Below are positions 46,122 through 55,919 of a stretch of DNA of 64,000 nt, piece by piece. How positions within the stretch are numbered: the first letter of the stretch is position 1; every line of letters starts with the position of its first letter. Below the pieces are notes generated by a model. It made no database searches. It was not told the origin of the DNA and worked only from the letters and a program-made list of their open reading frames with translations. Source of the stretch: Archangium violaceum Cb vi76 (GTDB lineage: Bacteria > Myxococcota > Myxococcia > Myxococcales > Myxococcaceae); NCBI RefSeq assembly GCF_000733295.1, contig NZ_JPMI01000394.1:50545-114544 (forward strand), given 5' to 3'. The position numbers were made by a program, and so were the translations under genes.

Positions 46122-49100
46122 TCAGTAGTCCTTGCTCCAGATGACGTCCGCGGCGCCCTGCTGGGCGTCTCCGTACTCGCCCTCGACGCTCCACTGCGGG
46201 CTGAACTGGTACTCCAGCCGCACGGAGTTGTTGTTCTCGCGCCGGGTGGTGGACTGGTTCTGCGCGGCTCCCAGGCGTCCGCTGTAGCCCAGGTACAGGT
46301 CATCCGTGAGGTACGTGCCCACCTCCAGCCGGGTCCCCGAGAAGCCCTCCTCGCCGGCCTCGATGGTGAGCACGTCCAGCGGCAGCTTCGCGGCCAGGGC
46401 CTTGCGCGCCTGCGAGGCCAGCGCCGAGCCCAGCACCGAGGCCACCTGTTCCTGGTTCATCGACGCGCCCGAGCCCGCCTTCAGCGTGCGCCGGCCCGTG
46501 GCGAGCAGCGTGTAGATCTCCGTCTCCGGCAGCGGCGGCTCGCTGGTGGGCTTGATGGTGAACTCCTTGCCCTGCCCGCGCACGGTGACGAAGACCTTCA
46601 CGCCCGCGCGCTCGTTGGCGTACTCGGCCGTGGCGTTGATGTAGGGCATGGCCGCCGGGCCCGTGAAGCGCACCTGGCTGGAGTCCTGGATGGTGAGGCG
46701 CCTGCCCAGCACCTCCACCTCGCCGCGCAGCACGCGCACCTCTCCATAGATGGAGGGGGTGTCCGCGTACTCGACGCGGAAGTTCTCCGACAGGCCGAGC
46801 TCCGCGTTGACGTCCGAGCCTCGCACCCAGAGGTTCTTCGGCGCGTTCACATTGACGATGAACTGGCGCTGCGGCTTCTCGTCCCCATGGACCGGGCCCG
46901 CGCCTCCCGTGGCCGTCCCCGGGCCCGCCGCGCCGGCCGTGGGAGCCGCTGGCTTGCGCTTGGGTGCCTTCATCGGTGTCCCGTGGCACACCAGGATGAT
47001 GCCCTCGGGCCGGTCCAGTGCCTGGAGATCCTTGCGTTTGGCCTCGGGCAGGGTGATGTGGGCCTCGGGAATGGTGAGGCTGCGCAGGTTGACGAGACTG
47101 CTGGACACCTCCCCCTCGAACCGGGTGCGCAGCCGCAGGAGGGCCAGGAGCTGGTCGTCGTAGACGAGCGGGAAGTCGTCGAGGTTGCCCTCGCCGGTGA
47201 GGGAGTACGCCCCCGCCGAGGTGCGGTTCGCCCTGGCCTGGAACTTCAGCGTGCCGCCGCCGCTGCTCGCGGAGAGGTCGGAGAGATTCAGGTGCTTGTC
47301 GGTGACGTCGAGCGCCACGTGGATGTTCTGGTAGTCGCCCATGCCTTCCAGGGCGAGCCGGCCCTTCACCCACTCGAGCGTGCCCCGGTAGGTGGGCGCT
47401 CCGAGGGTGCCGCCCACGTGCACCTTCTCCATGCGCAGCACGCCGCCGAGGTTGCGCACCATGGGCAGCTGTGAGCCGGAGAGGAAGGTCAGGTCGAACT
47501 GGTGCGCGTCCGCCTCCACCTCCAGCGGCACCCGGGCGAAGTCCACGCCCTTGCGCAGCGTGGGCAGGGACAGCTCCTGCGTCACCTGGCCCTTGGCCAT
47601 CAGCGTGCCGCCCCCGGGCGCGGAGAGGAGCGCGTTGAACACGGAGCGCGCGTTTTCATAGGTGTAGTGGAGGCGGGCCTGGCCGAGGCCAATCTGGCTC
47701 ACGCCGATGTTCTGCACTCCGGCCGTGAGGTCCACCTGCGGGTCCGCCAGCGTGCCGCGCGCCCGCAGGTTCAGCGAGAGGACGTTCTGGAGCTCGGTGC
47801 TTCGCGAGTCCTGCTCCTCGGTCCGGCAGACCGAGGCCGGCCGCCCTCCGGAGGGGGCGGACGCCAGGCCCATCAGCTCGCGCTGGGAGATGGGGCCGGC
47901 CCGGACCGCCAGCGTGAAGGGGATGTGGCCCACCACCTCCTGGTCCTGCAGCGCGGCGATGGGCGCCTCGACGTGGGCGTCCACCTGCGCGAGCAGCGTG
48001 TCTTCCCGCCGCGCGACGAGCTGCAGTTTCACGGAGTCCTTGTCCGTGTTCAGCGCGAGGTTGCCGTCCAGCGGCTGGAGGCCATTCACCGTGGCCCGTT
48101 TCGCCTCCATCTTCAGCTCGCCCACGGGCGCCAGCAGGGGGCCGGCGACGTTGGCCGTCATCGACAGCGTGCCGCCCGCGCCATCGGCCACGCCCAGTTG
48201 CGACAGCAGGCCCAGCGGCAGCTCGCTGACCTCCGCGCGCAGCTCGCGCATCGGCGTGTCCAGCACCTGGGCCGCCGTGGGCGGGTCCGCCAGCAACCGG
48301 CCGAGCGTGAAGGGCGTCGCGAGGTGGGCGGTGGCCTTGGAGCCGATGCCGTGCAGGTCCAGGCTCGCGCTGAGCGCGCCGTCCTTGTCGTCGGAGCGGG
48401 CGGTGAGCTCGAAGCCGAGCGGCTCCGCGCGCAGCTCGGGAGGTAGCGCCCCGGGCGGGAGCACCACGGGGGGAGGGCGCAGGGGGGTCGTCCCCCAATA
48501 GCGCAGTCTCTCGCCCTTCAGCGCGAGTTGCAGGCGGGGATCATTCGCCATGCCCTGGAGCGTCATGTTGCCGGAGAGCATGCCGGTGGCGGACTCGGGC
48601 TGTCCGGCCATGCGCAGCGCGGGGCCGATGTCCACGCGGTCCAGGGTGAGCTCCAGGTCCACGGGCTCGCGGCGGTGCTGCATCAGCGCCTGGACGGGCA
48701 CGTCGTATTTCGCCGAGATGCGGCCCGCGGGGGCGTTGGCGGCGAAGGTGCCGGTGGCGCGGTCGCGCACGTAGCGGCCATTGAGGTCGAAGCCCAGGTC
48801 CGCGTACTGCTGGTAGCGGCCACCGCGCAGGGTGAGGTCCACCGTGGCGTCCGGGCGGGCCATGCGGCCGCTCACCGCCACCTGGCCGGAGAGCTGGCCG
48901 TCCACGTCGAGCGTCGTGGGCAGGAAGGCCTTGGGCAGCCGTCCGAGGTCGAAGTCGCGCAGCTCGGTGCGGGCGTTGATGCGCTCGCCCTCCATGCGCA
49001 GCGACAGCGAGAGGGCCTGCTGCCCGGAGGTGAGGGTGAGGGGCTCCTTCTCCGTGGCCACCTCCACGCGGCCGTTGCCCCAGCCCAGGTGGGTGGGGCG

Positions 49101-50807
49101 CTGGAGCGTCCAGCCGGCCTCGGGGTAGCGCAGGGTGAGCGTGTCGAGCCCGAGGCCCTGGTGGTCCTTGTCCACGGTGCCCTCGAGGGACACGAGGAGG
49201 TTCGTGGCGCCGCCGGTGGTCACGGTGGCCGCGAGGGCGCGGCCGCGGGTGACGAGTGAGGCGTTCAGGTCCTCGAAGGTGCGGCCGCCGGCGCTCAGCT
49301 TCGTGGCCTCGAGCGTGGCATTCGTGGTGAGGGGTTGGGTGACGTCCGGCACGCGTGCGTCGAGCTCGAGCCCCCGCACGGACGTCTCCGCCCAGGCGAG
49401 GGAGTCGAAGCCGCCCTTGACGCTGGCGGCGGGGTGGCGGACGGGGCCGGACACGGTGAAGTCCAGCGCGCCGCGGCCCGAGAGGGGCAGGGGCTTGCCG
49501 TCACCCAGCCGGCCCACGGTGTTGGCGAAGGCTTCCAGGTCCGAGGCCACCAGCCTGCCCTCGAGCCGCATGTCCTCCCGGGTGCCGCCGCCGCGCGCGC
49601 TGAGGCTGGCGCCGGGGACCTGGGCCTGGAGCTGGGAGAGCTCGAAGCGGCCCTGTTTCGCGCTCGCGTGCAGCTCCACCGGGCCGAGCGTCCGGCCTCC
49701 CACCTGCGAGGGCGGCAGGGTGAGGTCCACCGTGCCATCCAGGGTCTCCAGGCTCTTGCCGCCACCGGTGACGCGCAGGTCCGCGGCGAGCACGGTGCTC
49801 GGTCCGCCGCCCAGCAGCTTCCCCAGGTCGAGCTGGCGCACGCGGGCGGTCAGCCCCTCGGTGCGCAGTTGCTCCACATCCAGGGCGCCCTCCACCTCGG
49901 CGGTGCCGTCGGCGGCCTGGGCGTCCAGGTCCACCCGCACCGTGTCACCCGCCTGGGCCACGGTGCCCGACAGGGTGACGGGCGCGGCCAGCGGGTAGGC
50001 GGGCAGGAAGGCGCGCGCCGTCTCCGGGGCCACGCTGAGCCGCTTCACCTCGACGCGGGCCTGTTTCTCGCCCTCCAGCCCGCCGGTGGCCTTCACTTCG
50101 AGGCCCGGGGCGCTCATGTCCACGTCGGCGCTCAGCTTGCCCTCCTCGCCCCCGGCCTTCAGTGCCAGACGCACGGGGCCCGCCAGGGGTTTGGCGAGGC
50201 TGGCGGTGGCGTCGAGCTTCGCGTCGAGCGCCTGGGTGGCCGAGGCCCAGGAGGCCGCGCCCGAGGCATCCAGGTCATCCAGGCGCACCTCGCGGTTGCC
50301 CTCGGGCGCCTCCGCGACGTAGTCGACGGAGCCGTTCTCGAGCTGGAGGTTCTCGAGGGTGAAGCGCAACGTGCCGCGCGGCGCGTTGGGATCCTCGGGC
50401 TTGGGATTCCGGGGCTCGAGGGCGCGCGAGAGGTTGAGGCCGCGCTCGTCCTGGTGGAGGTAGAGGTGGGGCTGCTCCACGAGCGCGGAGCTGAGCACCA
50501 CGTGTTTGCGCAGCAGGGGGAGGAGCGCCAGCCGTGCCTCCACCCGGTCCACTTCCGCCACCAGCTCGCCCTCGGGGTCGTACAGCTTCAACCCGGTGAG
50601 GACGGCGGTGCGCAAGCCCAGGTCGAGCCCCCCCAGCTCCACCCTGCCCGAGAGCTGCTCGTTCGCCTGCTGGACGAGGAGGGCCTGGAGGCGGGCCTCA
50701 CCGGCGGGTCCGGTGACGTAGATGAGGGCGCCGGTCACGAGCACCAACACCAGTCCCAGGAGACCGAGCAGGCCCCACAGCAGCCATCGACTCCGGTGCT
50801 TCTTCAA
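46122..50807 (-). CDS. TamB/AsmA-like translocation and lipid-transport protein
   Basis: 1561 residues from the TTG at 50807, which overlaps the stop of the upstream Omp85 gene (TTGA) and has GGAG upstream. One transmembrane helix near the N-terminus (LLGLLGLVLVLVTGALIYV) anchors it in the inner membrane. The rest is the long beta-groove of repeated amphipathic strands typical of AsmA-like proteins, ending in the conserved DUF490/TamB C-terminal domain (about 1300-1560, with YINATAEYANERAGVKV and LPETEIYTLLATGRR). It should span the periplasm and partner the TamA-like barrel next to it, moving lipids or assembling outer-membrane proteins. The two genes form one transcript. Confidence 0.92.
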   Translation of the reverse strand: MKKHRSRWLLWGLLGLLGLVLVLVTGALIYVTGPAGEARLQALLVQQANEQLSGRVELGGLDLGLRTAVLTGLKLYDPEGELVAEVDRVEARLALLPLLRKHVVLSSALVEQPHLYLHQDERGLNLSRALEPRNPKPEDPNAPRGTLRFTLENLQLENGSVDYVAEAPEGNREVRLDDLDASGAASWASATQALDAKLDATASLAKPLAGPVRLALKAGGEEGKLSADVDMSAPGLEVKATGGLEGEKQARVEVKRLSVAPETARAFLPAYPLAAPVTLSGTVAQAGDTVRVDLDAQAADGTAEVEGALDVEQLRTEGLTARVRQLDLGKLLGGGPSTVLAADLRVTGGGKSLETLDGTVDLTLPPSQVGGRTLGPVELHASAKQGRFELSQLQAQVPGASLSARGGGTREDMRLEGRLVASDLEAFANTVGRLGDGKPLPLSGRGALDFTVSGPVRHPAASVKGGFDSLAWAETSVRGLELDARVPDVTQPLTTNATLEATKLSAGGRTFEDLNASLVTRGRALAATVTTGGATNLLVSLEGTVDKDHQGLGLDTLTLRYPEAGWTLQRPTHLGWGNGRVEVATEKEPLTLTSGQQALSLSLRMEGERINARTELRDFDLGRLPKAFLPTTLDVDGQLSGQVAVSGRMARPDATVDLTLRGGRYQQYADLGFDLNGRYVRDRATGTFAANAPAGRISAKYDVPVQALMQHRREPVDLELTLDRVDIGPALRMAGQPESATGMLSGNMTLQGMANDPRLQLALKGERLRYWGTTPLRPPPVVLPPGALPPELRAEPLGFELTARSDDKDGALSASLDLHGIGSKATAHLATPFTLGRLLADPPTAAQVLDTPMRELRAEVSELPLGLLSQLGVADGAGGTLSMTANVAGPLLAPVGELKMEAKRATVNGLQPLDGNLALNTDKDSVKLQLVARREDTLLAQVDAHVEAPIAALQDQEVVGHIPFTLAVRAGPISQRELMGLASAPSGGRPASVCRTEEQDSRSTELQNVLSLNLRARGTLADPQVDLTAGVQNIGVSQIGLGQARLHYTYENARSVFNALLSAPGGGTLMAKGQVTQELSLPTLRKGVDFARVPLEVEADAHQFDLTFLSGSQLPMVRNLGGVLRMEKVHVGGTLGAPTYRGTLEWVKGRLALEGMGDYQNIHVALDVTDKHLNLSDLSASSGGGTLKFQARANRTSAGAYSLTGEGNLDDFPLVYDDQLLALLRLRTRFEGEVSSSLVNLRSLTIPEAHITLPEAKRKDLQALDRPEGIILVCHGTPMKAPKRKPAAPTAGAAGPGTATGGAGPVHGDEKPQRQFIVNVNAPKNLWVRGSDVNAELGLSENFRVEYADTPSIYGEVRVLRGEVEVLGRRLTIQDSSQVRFTGPAAMPYINATAEYANERAGVKVFVTVRGQGKEFTIKPTSEPPLPETEIYTLLATGRRTLKAGSGASMNQEQVASVLGSALASQARKALAAKLPLDVLTIEAGEEGFSGTRLEVGTYLTDDLYLGYSGRLGAAQNQSTTRRENNNSVRLEYQFSPQWSVEGEYGDAQQGAADVIWSKDY

Positions 50808-53029
50808 AACGCTTCTCCGATGGACAGGAAGAACGTGCAGAGTCCTTCCGGGCTTCCCGCGTAGTAATTGGTGGCCGCGGCGCCTGCTGCCACCCCACCG
50901 AGTCCGAAGCAATCCCCCAGTCCCCCCAGGGTCTCGGGTGCTCCGCTGGTGGGGTCGAAGATGGGCAGGGGCCGGCCAATATTCAACCTCCGGGCCAGGT
51001 CCAGCCGTATGGGCCCGACAATGGTCACGTAGCGCATGCCGAGCCCCACTGCCTGGTAGTGGTGGCTCCCGAAGACGCGGCTGCTCTCCTTGCGGACGTC
51101 GGACTGATGGGGCCCGAAGTTCAGCGGGCCGGCGCCCACCAGGCCCGTGTCGTGGAAGGCGGCGAGGTACAGATTGCCGATCAGCTTCATGCGCAGCTCC
51201 ACCGAGGTCTCCAAGAGGCTGTTGCCGCCAATGGGGACGATCTGGTCCACGGGCGACACGTTGGAGTCCCGGCTGATTCTGTTCATGGGCGCGAGCCGCC
51301 GGCTGTTGAAGCCGCGCATGGACGCGCCACCGCCGGCGAAGAAGCGGTTGACGATGGCGCTCTCCTGCCGGATGCGCTCGCCCGCCTCATTGGTGACCAC
51401 CGGGGTCAGCAGCGTGCCCAGCCGCAGCCGCGCCGCCAGGGTGAAGCGCTCGCTGTCGCCGAACGTGTAGTAGCCGCGCACGTCCGGCAGCACACGCAGG
51501 AAGGTGTAGTCGCCCTGGAGGGGTCCGCCGCCCTCCTGGAGCGACAGCGAGGTATAGAAGCCTTGCTTCGGCGCGATGATGTCATCGCGGCGGTCCCACT
51601 CGGCGATCTGCTCCAGGTAGCTCACCGAGATGTTGCAGGTGTCCGAGCCACTGTTCGGGGGGCAGCCCAGCACGAGGGGCGGGACGGTCGTTTGATCCTC
51701 CAGGCCCCGCTGGCCCTGGAGCCGGTAGACCTCGAGGTTGTAGCTGGGGAAGAGGGAGAACCTGGGGAGGGGCTCCCAGATGACGCCGCCGCTCAGGCGC
51801 CCGCCAATGAAGTTGTAGGCCTGCTCCAGTCCGCGCTCCCCGGTGAGCGTCGTCTGCAGCCGCAGGTCGCGGGCGAGGAAGCGCGGCTGCTCGAACTGGG
51901 TGGAGAGCTGGAAGACGAGGCCGTGCGGGGTGCTGAGGTTGGGCGAGTCCAGCACGCCGTCCCCATCCGTGTCGAGCCGATCGAACGCGGCGCCGAGGGT
52001 GGGGATGAAGGCATAACCCACCCGGCCGCCCACGGTGAGCCGGCGAAGACCTCCGAGGAAGTTGCGGTCCGTCCACTCGCCCACCGCGCGCACCTCCTGC
52101 CGGGCCGCGTCCAGGCCCACGCCGCCACCCAGGCGGATGGAGCGGAAGGGCGCCTCGCGGACGTCCACCACCACCGGCACCGTGCGGGCCTCCCGGTCCG
52201 GCGCGCCGCGGTTGACCTTCACCGCGCCGAACACGCCCATGCGGAAGACGCGCGCCTGGGCCTCGGACAGCGCCGACTCGCTGTACCAATCGCCCTTGCG
52301 GATGGCGCCCTGGGCCTGCTCGATGATGCGCAGCGGCTTCACCTGCGGGTTGGCGTCCGTGGCCACGAAGATGTTGCCGAAGCGGTAGCGCGGGCCCGGC
52401 CTCACCTCCAGCAGCACCTTCGCCTCGCTCGTGGCCAGGTCCACCCGCGCCTCGCCGCCCACCTCCGCCTCGGCGTAGCCCAGCTCGCGCAGGCGCTGCT
52501 GCATCAGCGCCTTCGTCTCCTCCCAGCCCTCCTCGCGGAAGATGGGCCGCTCCTCGCCCTCCCGGGCCGGCCTCAGCGGCAGCTCCGCCAGCACCCGGGA
52601 GACGTGCTCCGGGGGCAGCGCCTGCATCCCCTTCACCTCGAAGGTGCCCACCCGGGTGGGCTCGCCCTCCTGCTTCACCTTCACCCGGAGCGCGACGGCG
52701 TCCTCCCCCTGGCGCACCACCGTGTCCTGGAGCTGCTCCGACTCGAGCTGCATCTGGTAGTAGCCCTGCGCCTGGTAGTAGCGCTTGATGCGCCTCAGGT
52801 CCGCGAGCCACGCGTTCTCGTCGAAGTAGTTGGGGCCCACGAAGGGGTTGAGCGGCTCCCACCAGGGCGTTTCACTGGTGACGATCTTCTCCTTGATGTC
52901 GGAGGCCTTGACCTCGTCGGCGCCCTCGATCTTCAGGTCCATCACCTTGGGCTGGTCCGGCCGGGTGGTGCCCGAGGTCGTGCCGCACCCGGTGGCGAGG
53001 AGGAGCAGGAGACTGGTACCGCGAAGCAT
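50804..53029 (-). CDS. TamA/BamA-family Omp85 protein with a lipobox
   Basis: 741 residues from ATG 53029. A signal sequence ending in lipobox LATGC (Cys at about 15) makes this a predicted lipoprotein, which is unusual for an Omp85 protein. Three POTRA-like repeats follow (about 30-330, for instance VMDLKIEGADEVKASDIKE and RYRFGNIFVATDANPQ), then a 16-stranded beta-barrel with the Omp85 barrel motif (GGGASMRGFNSRR, the xRGF signature). The C-terminus ends in Phe (IGEAF). It partners the TamB-like protein, as in the TAM complex. The start lacks a clear ribosome site, so an upstream GTG (about 53053) is possible. Confidence 0.9.
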   Translation of the reverse strand: MLRGTSLLLLLATGCGTTSGTTRPDQPKVMDLKIEGADEVKASDIKEKIVTSETPWWEPLNPFVGPNYFDENAWLADLRRIKRYYQAQGYYQMQLESEQLQDTVVRQGEDAVALRVKVKQEGEPTRVGTFEVKGMQALPPEHVSRVLAELPLRPAREGEERPIFREEGWEETKALMQQRLRELGYAEAEVGGEARVDLATSEAKVLLEVRPGPRYRFGNIFVATDANPQVKPLRIIEQAQGAIRKGDWYSESALSEAQARVFRMGVFGAVKVNRGAPDREARTVPVVVDVREAPFRSIRLGGGVGLDAARQEVRAVGEWTDRNFLGGLRRLTVGGRVGYAFIPTLGAAFDRLDTDGDGVLDSPNLSTPHGLVFQLSTQFEQPRFLARDLRLQTTLTGERGLEQAYNFIGGRLSGGVIWEPLPRFSLFPSYNLEVYRLQGQRGLEDQTTVPPLVLGCPPNSGSDTCNISVSYLEQIAEWDRRDDIIAPKQGFYTSLSLQEGGGPLQGDYTFLRVLPDVRGYYTFGDSERFTLAARLRLGTLLTPVVTNEAGERIRQESAIVNRFFAGGGASMRGFNSRRLAPMNRISRDSNVSPVDQIVPIGGNSLLETSVELRMKLIGNLYLAAFHDTGLVGAGPLNFGPHQSDVRKESSRVFGSHHYQAVGLGMRYVTIVGPIRLDLARRLNIGRPLPIFDPTSGAPETLGGLGDCFGLGGVAAGAAATNYYAGSPEGLCTFFLSIGEAF

Positions 53030-53223
53030 CTGGCGAAGAGGAGAGTCCGGGACGTCCACCCGGAATACATAGTCCGGACGGCTGGGGATGCACCCGCCCG
53101 GAGTGGAGCGTCTCCTCCAGCGGACATTTGACGCCCTCCGGAGCGGGGGCTCTGTCCGCTGGAGCGCGCCAGCAGACGCGTGGGACGTGCATCCGGAGCC
53201 CGCCTGCTCCAGAGTGGGGCCGT

Positions 53224-53541
53224 ATGTCATGGCCAATCAGAGGATTCCTGGCGGCGGCGCTGGTGGTGCTCACCTCGTGCGGTGTGTCCGAGGATGAGAT
53301 CGTGCAGATCAAGGAAGGGCAGACGTTGGGTGTGCCGGGCAGGCAGCTCGAGTACTGCACCACCCTCGGCTGTCGATTCCAGGACGAGGCCTGCCTCGAG
53401 GTGTTCTTCGAGTACGGCCGTTCACCCGCGCTGTGCCTCACGCTCGACGTGTGCGAGCGGCTCCAGTGCGCGAAGCAGGGCAACGAGTGCGCCATCTTCG
53501 ACGGCTTCCCCGGCCAGGTGAAGTGCATGGAGCCGAGGTAG
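53224..53541 (+). CDS. Small Cys-rich lipoprotein
   Basis: 105 residues from ATG 53224. Hydrophobic signal and lipobox LTSC (Cys at about 19). The mature part has eight Cys in a dense pattern (YCTTLGC, EACLEVF, ALCLTLDVCERLQCAKQGNEC, split here), which probably form disulphides. No family recognised. It is divergent from the TamA-like gene across a 194-bp gap and convergent with the MalQ gene, whose stop is 54 bp away. Confidence 0.75.
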   Translation: MSWPIRGFLAAALVVLTSCGVSEDEIVQIKEGQTLGVPGRQLEYCTTLGCRFQDEACLEVFFEYGRSPALCLTLDVCERLQCAKQGNECAIFDGFPGQVKCMEPR

Positions 53542-53595
53542 CGCGGCGGCACCGGGCCCCTCCGGTGAAGAGGGACCCGGGCCGGTGCGGACACC

Positions 53596-55167
53596 TCAGC
53601 GGCGGGCCGAGGCGGTGAGGAGGCCCAGCCGCTCGGCGGCCTTGCGCGTGTCCTCGTTGGAGAGCAGGTCCTCGACGTTCTGGCTCATGCGGTAGGACCA
53701 GTTGGCGTCGCTCATGGAGCCCGGCAGGTTGATGCGGTCGTGCGTGCCGAGCACGTCCTGCCAGGGCAGCACGCACAGCTCGCTGCCCGAGTTGAGCGCG
53801 GCGGCGAGCATGGCCCGGTGGAGCTCCGGGGTGAACTCGCGCGTGACGCCGAGGCCCTGGAACTCGGGGTAGACGCGCGCGATGGCCTGGCGCTCGTCCT
53901 GGGTGGCCGCGTTCTCCCACCAGTCGGCCACGGGCTCGGTGTCGTGGGTGCCGGTGGTGACGAGCGACACGGCCGGGAAGTCATGCGGGTTGCGGTAGAC
54001 GTTGTCGTCGCGCTCCCAGCGCATCACCCGGTAGCCCGGCAGGCCCAGGTCCTTGAGGATGGCGCGCACGAAGGGCGGAATCACGCCCAGGTCCTCGGCG
54101 ACGATGCCCGCGTCCTTCGACAGCAGGCGGAAGTTCTTCTCGCCGTTGCGCTTCCAGGCCTCCTCGGTGTCGGGGAGGAAGCGGCCGGTGGGCGTCTTCT
54201 CGTCGCGGATCCACTGGCGGAAGTAGCCCACCGCGTGGTCCACCCGGCGCAGGTCGTAGTAGCTGGCCGCCTTGACGGCGCGCGACTTGAGCCAGCGGTA
54301 GCCGTCCTTCTCCATCCGCTCGAAGTCGAAGTAGGGCAGGCCCCAGTCCTGGCCCGTGGCGGAGAAGGCATCCGGCGGCACGCCCAGGCGCGCGTCGCGG
54401 CGCAGGATGTCCGGGTGCGCCCACACGTCCGAGCTGTCCTGGCCGATGATGAAGGGCTCGTCCCCGCACAGCAGCACGCCGCGTGCCCTGGCCCGCTCGC
54501 GCACCGTGTTCCACTGCGCCTCGGCCACCCACTGCAGCCATGCGTGGTAGCGCACCTCGTGCTCCAGCCGCGCCGTCTCGGCCGCGAGCGCCTCGGGGTG
54601 CCGGCTCTTCAGCGGCTCCGGCCACTCCCACCAGGGCTTCTGGTGCCGGTCCTGGGAGATGGCGGTGTAGAGCGCGTAGCTCTCCAGCCACTCGCCCTGC
54701 TGCTTGCGCCAGGTGTCGAACTCCCTGGCGCGCGGGGCGTGGGGCCACTCGGTGCGGTCGAAGTGGTCGAAGGCCCGCCGGAACGCCGCGCCCTTGAGGC
54801 GGAAGACCAGGTCATAGCGGATGCGGGGGGCGGCGCGCGCCTCGGCCAGCAGCCGCTTCTCCTCGTCGGAGAGCGCCGCCTCGCCGCCGGTGGCGTGGAA
54901 CTCGGGCAGCATCTCCAGGTTGATGAAGAGCGCGTTGAGCCCGAACGCCGAGCGCGTGGAGTAGGGGCTGGGGTCGCCCGGAGACGTGGGCAGGAGCGGC
55001 AGCAGCATCAGCAGGCGCTGGCGCGCCGCCTCCATCCACTGGAAGAGGCCGTCGAAACCGCCGAAGTCGCCGATACCGAAGTCGTTCTTCGAGCGGAGGG
55101 AGAAGAGCGGAAGCAGGAGACCGGAAATCCGGCCGGTGGAAGCCATGGTGGGCGCACAATGCATCAC
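53596..55167 (-). CDS. malQ: 4-alpha-glucanotransferase (GH77)
   Basis: 523 residues. It has the amylomaltase features of glycoside hydrolase family 77: GIGDFGGFDGLFQWM near the start, SPYSTRSAFGLNALF, catalytic nucleophile Asp in YYDLRRVDHAVGYF, acid/base Glu in IVAEDLGVIPPF and the transition-state Asp in TGTHDTEPV. It transfers alpha-1,4-glucan segments between maltodextrins, in glycogen and maltose metabolism. Start ATG 55167 lies after a GGGGGG run; ATG 55146 is an alternative. It stands alone, with no other glycogen genes nearby. Confidence 0.95.
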   Translation of the reverse strand: MMHCAPTMASTGRISGLLLPLFSLRSKNDFGIGDFGGFDGLFQWMEAARQRLLMLLPLLPTSPGDPSPYSTRSAFGLNALFINLEMLPEFHATGGEAALSDEEKRLLAEARAAPRIRYDLVFRLKGAAFRRAFDHFDRTEWPHAPRAREFDTWRKQQGEWLESYALYTAISQDRHQKPWWEWPEPLKSRHPEALAAETARLEHEVRYHAWLQWVAEAQWNTVRERARARGVLLCGDEPFIIGQDSSDVWAHPDILRRDARLGVPPDAFSATGQDWGLPYFDFERMEKDGYRWLKSRAVKAASYYDLRRVDHAVGYFRQWIRDEKTPTGRFLPDTEEAWKRNGEKNFRLLSKDAGIVAEDLGVIPPFVRAILKDLGLPGYRVMRWERDDNVYRNPHDFPAVSLVTTGTHDTEPVADWWENAATQDERQAIARVYPEFQGLGVTREFTPELHRAMLAAALNSGSELCVLPWQDVLGTHDRINLPGSMSDANWSYRMSQNVEDLLSNEDTRKAAERLGLLTASARR

Positions 55168-55303
55168 GTGCCCCCCGGTGTGAACTGTCCTTCTGCCCGG
55201 TCGGGCGGCGCCGTGGCCGCTTGTCGGCCTGGGGAGACACTCCGGCTACCTCCTGGCCCGGCCATTGACGGCAGGCGGAAGCGGCGGCATCCGTTCTCGT
55301 CCC

Positions 55304-55885
55304 GTGCGACTCCCCGTCTCCTTCTATGCGCGCCCCGCGCTCACCGTGGCCCGGGAGCTGTTGGGTACCCACCTGGTCTTCGAGCAGGGGGGCAGGCGGC
55401 GGGTGGGCCGCATCGTGGAGACGGAGGCCTACGTGGGGGGGCACGACCTGGCCTGCCACGCCTCCAAGGGGCGCACGCCCCGCACGGAGGTCCTCTTCGG
55501 TCCACCGGGGCGGGCCTACGTCTACCTCATCTATGGCATGTACCACTGCTTCAACGTGGTGACGGACCAGGAGGGGGTGGGCTCGGCGGTGCTGGTGCGG
55601 GCGGTGGAGCCGGTGGAGGGGTTGCCCGGGGATGTCCGGACGGACGGGCCGGGGCGGCTGTGCCGGGCCCTGGGGCTGACGCTGGCCCACAACCGCTGGG
55701 ATTTGCAGGACGCGGCCCTCCATTTGACCCGGGGCGAGCCGGTGCCGGAGGCCCGGGTGGAGCGGGGCCCGCGCATCGGGGTGGACTATGCTGGGGAGTG
55801 GGCCCTGGAGCCCTACCGGTTGTGGATCCGCGGCAGTCAACACGTGAGCCGTCCTCCGGTCCGCCGTCGCCGAGAGCGGCCTTGA
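55304..55885 (+). CDS. 3-methyladenine DNA glycosylase (AAG/MPG type)
   Basis: 193 residues from the GTG at 55304. The alkyladenine-glycosylase family is recognised by FYARPALTVARELLGT near the start, the catalytic Glu in IVETEAYVG, then HASKGRTPRTEVLFG and VYLIYGMYHCFNVV. It removes alkylated and deaminated purines from DNA. Length is normal for the family. The C-terminal ten residues are Arg-rich. It is divergent from the malQ gene and lies 34 bp upstream of the sigma-factor gene, perhaps on its own transcript. Confidence 0.95.
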   Translation: MRLPVSFYARPALTVARELLGTHLVFEQGGRRRVGRIVETEAYVGGHDLACHASKGRTPRTEVLFGPPGRAYVYLIYGMYHCFNVVTDQEGVGSAVLVRAVEPVEGLPGDVRTDGPGRLCRALGLTLAHNRWDLQDAALHLTRGEPVPEARVERGPRIGVDYAGEWALEPYRLWIRGSQHVSRPPVRRRRERP

Positions 55886-55919
55886 CGGGGCTCGGCTTGG
55901 CTGGGAGGGTGCGCCCCTC

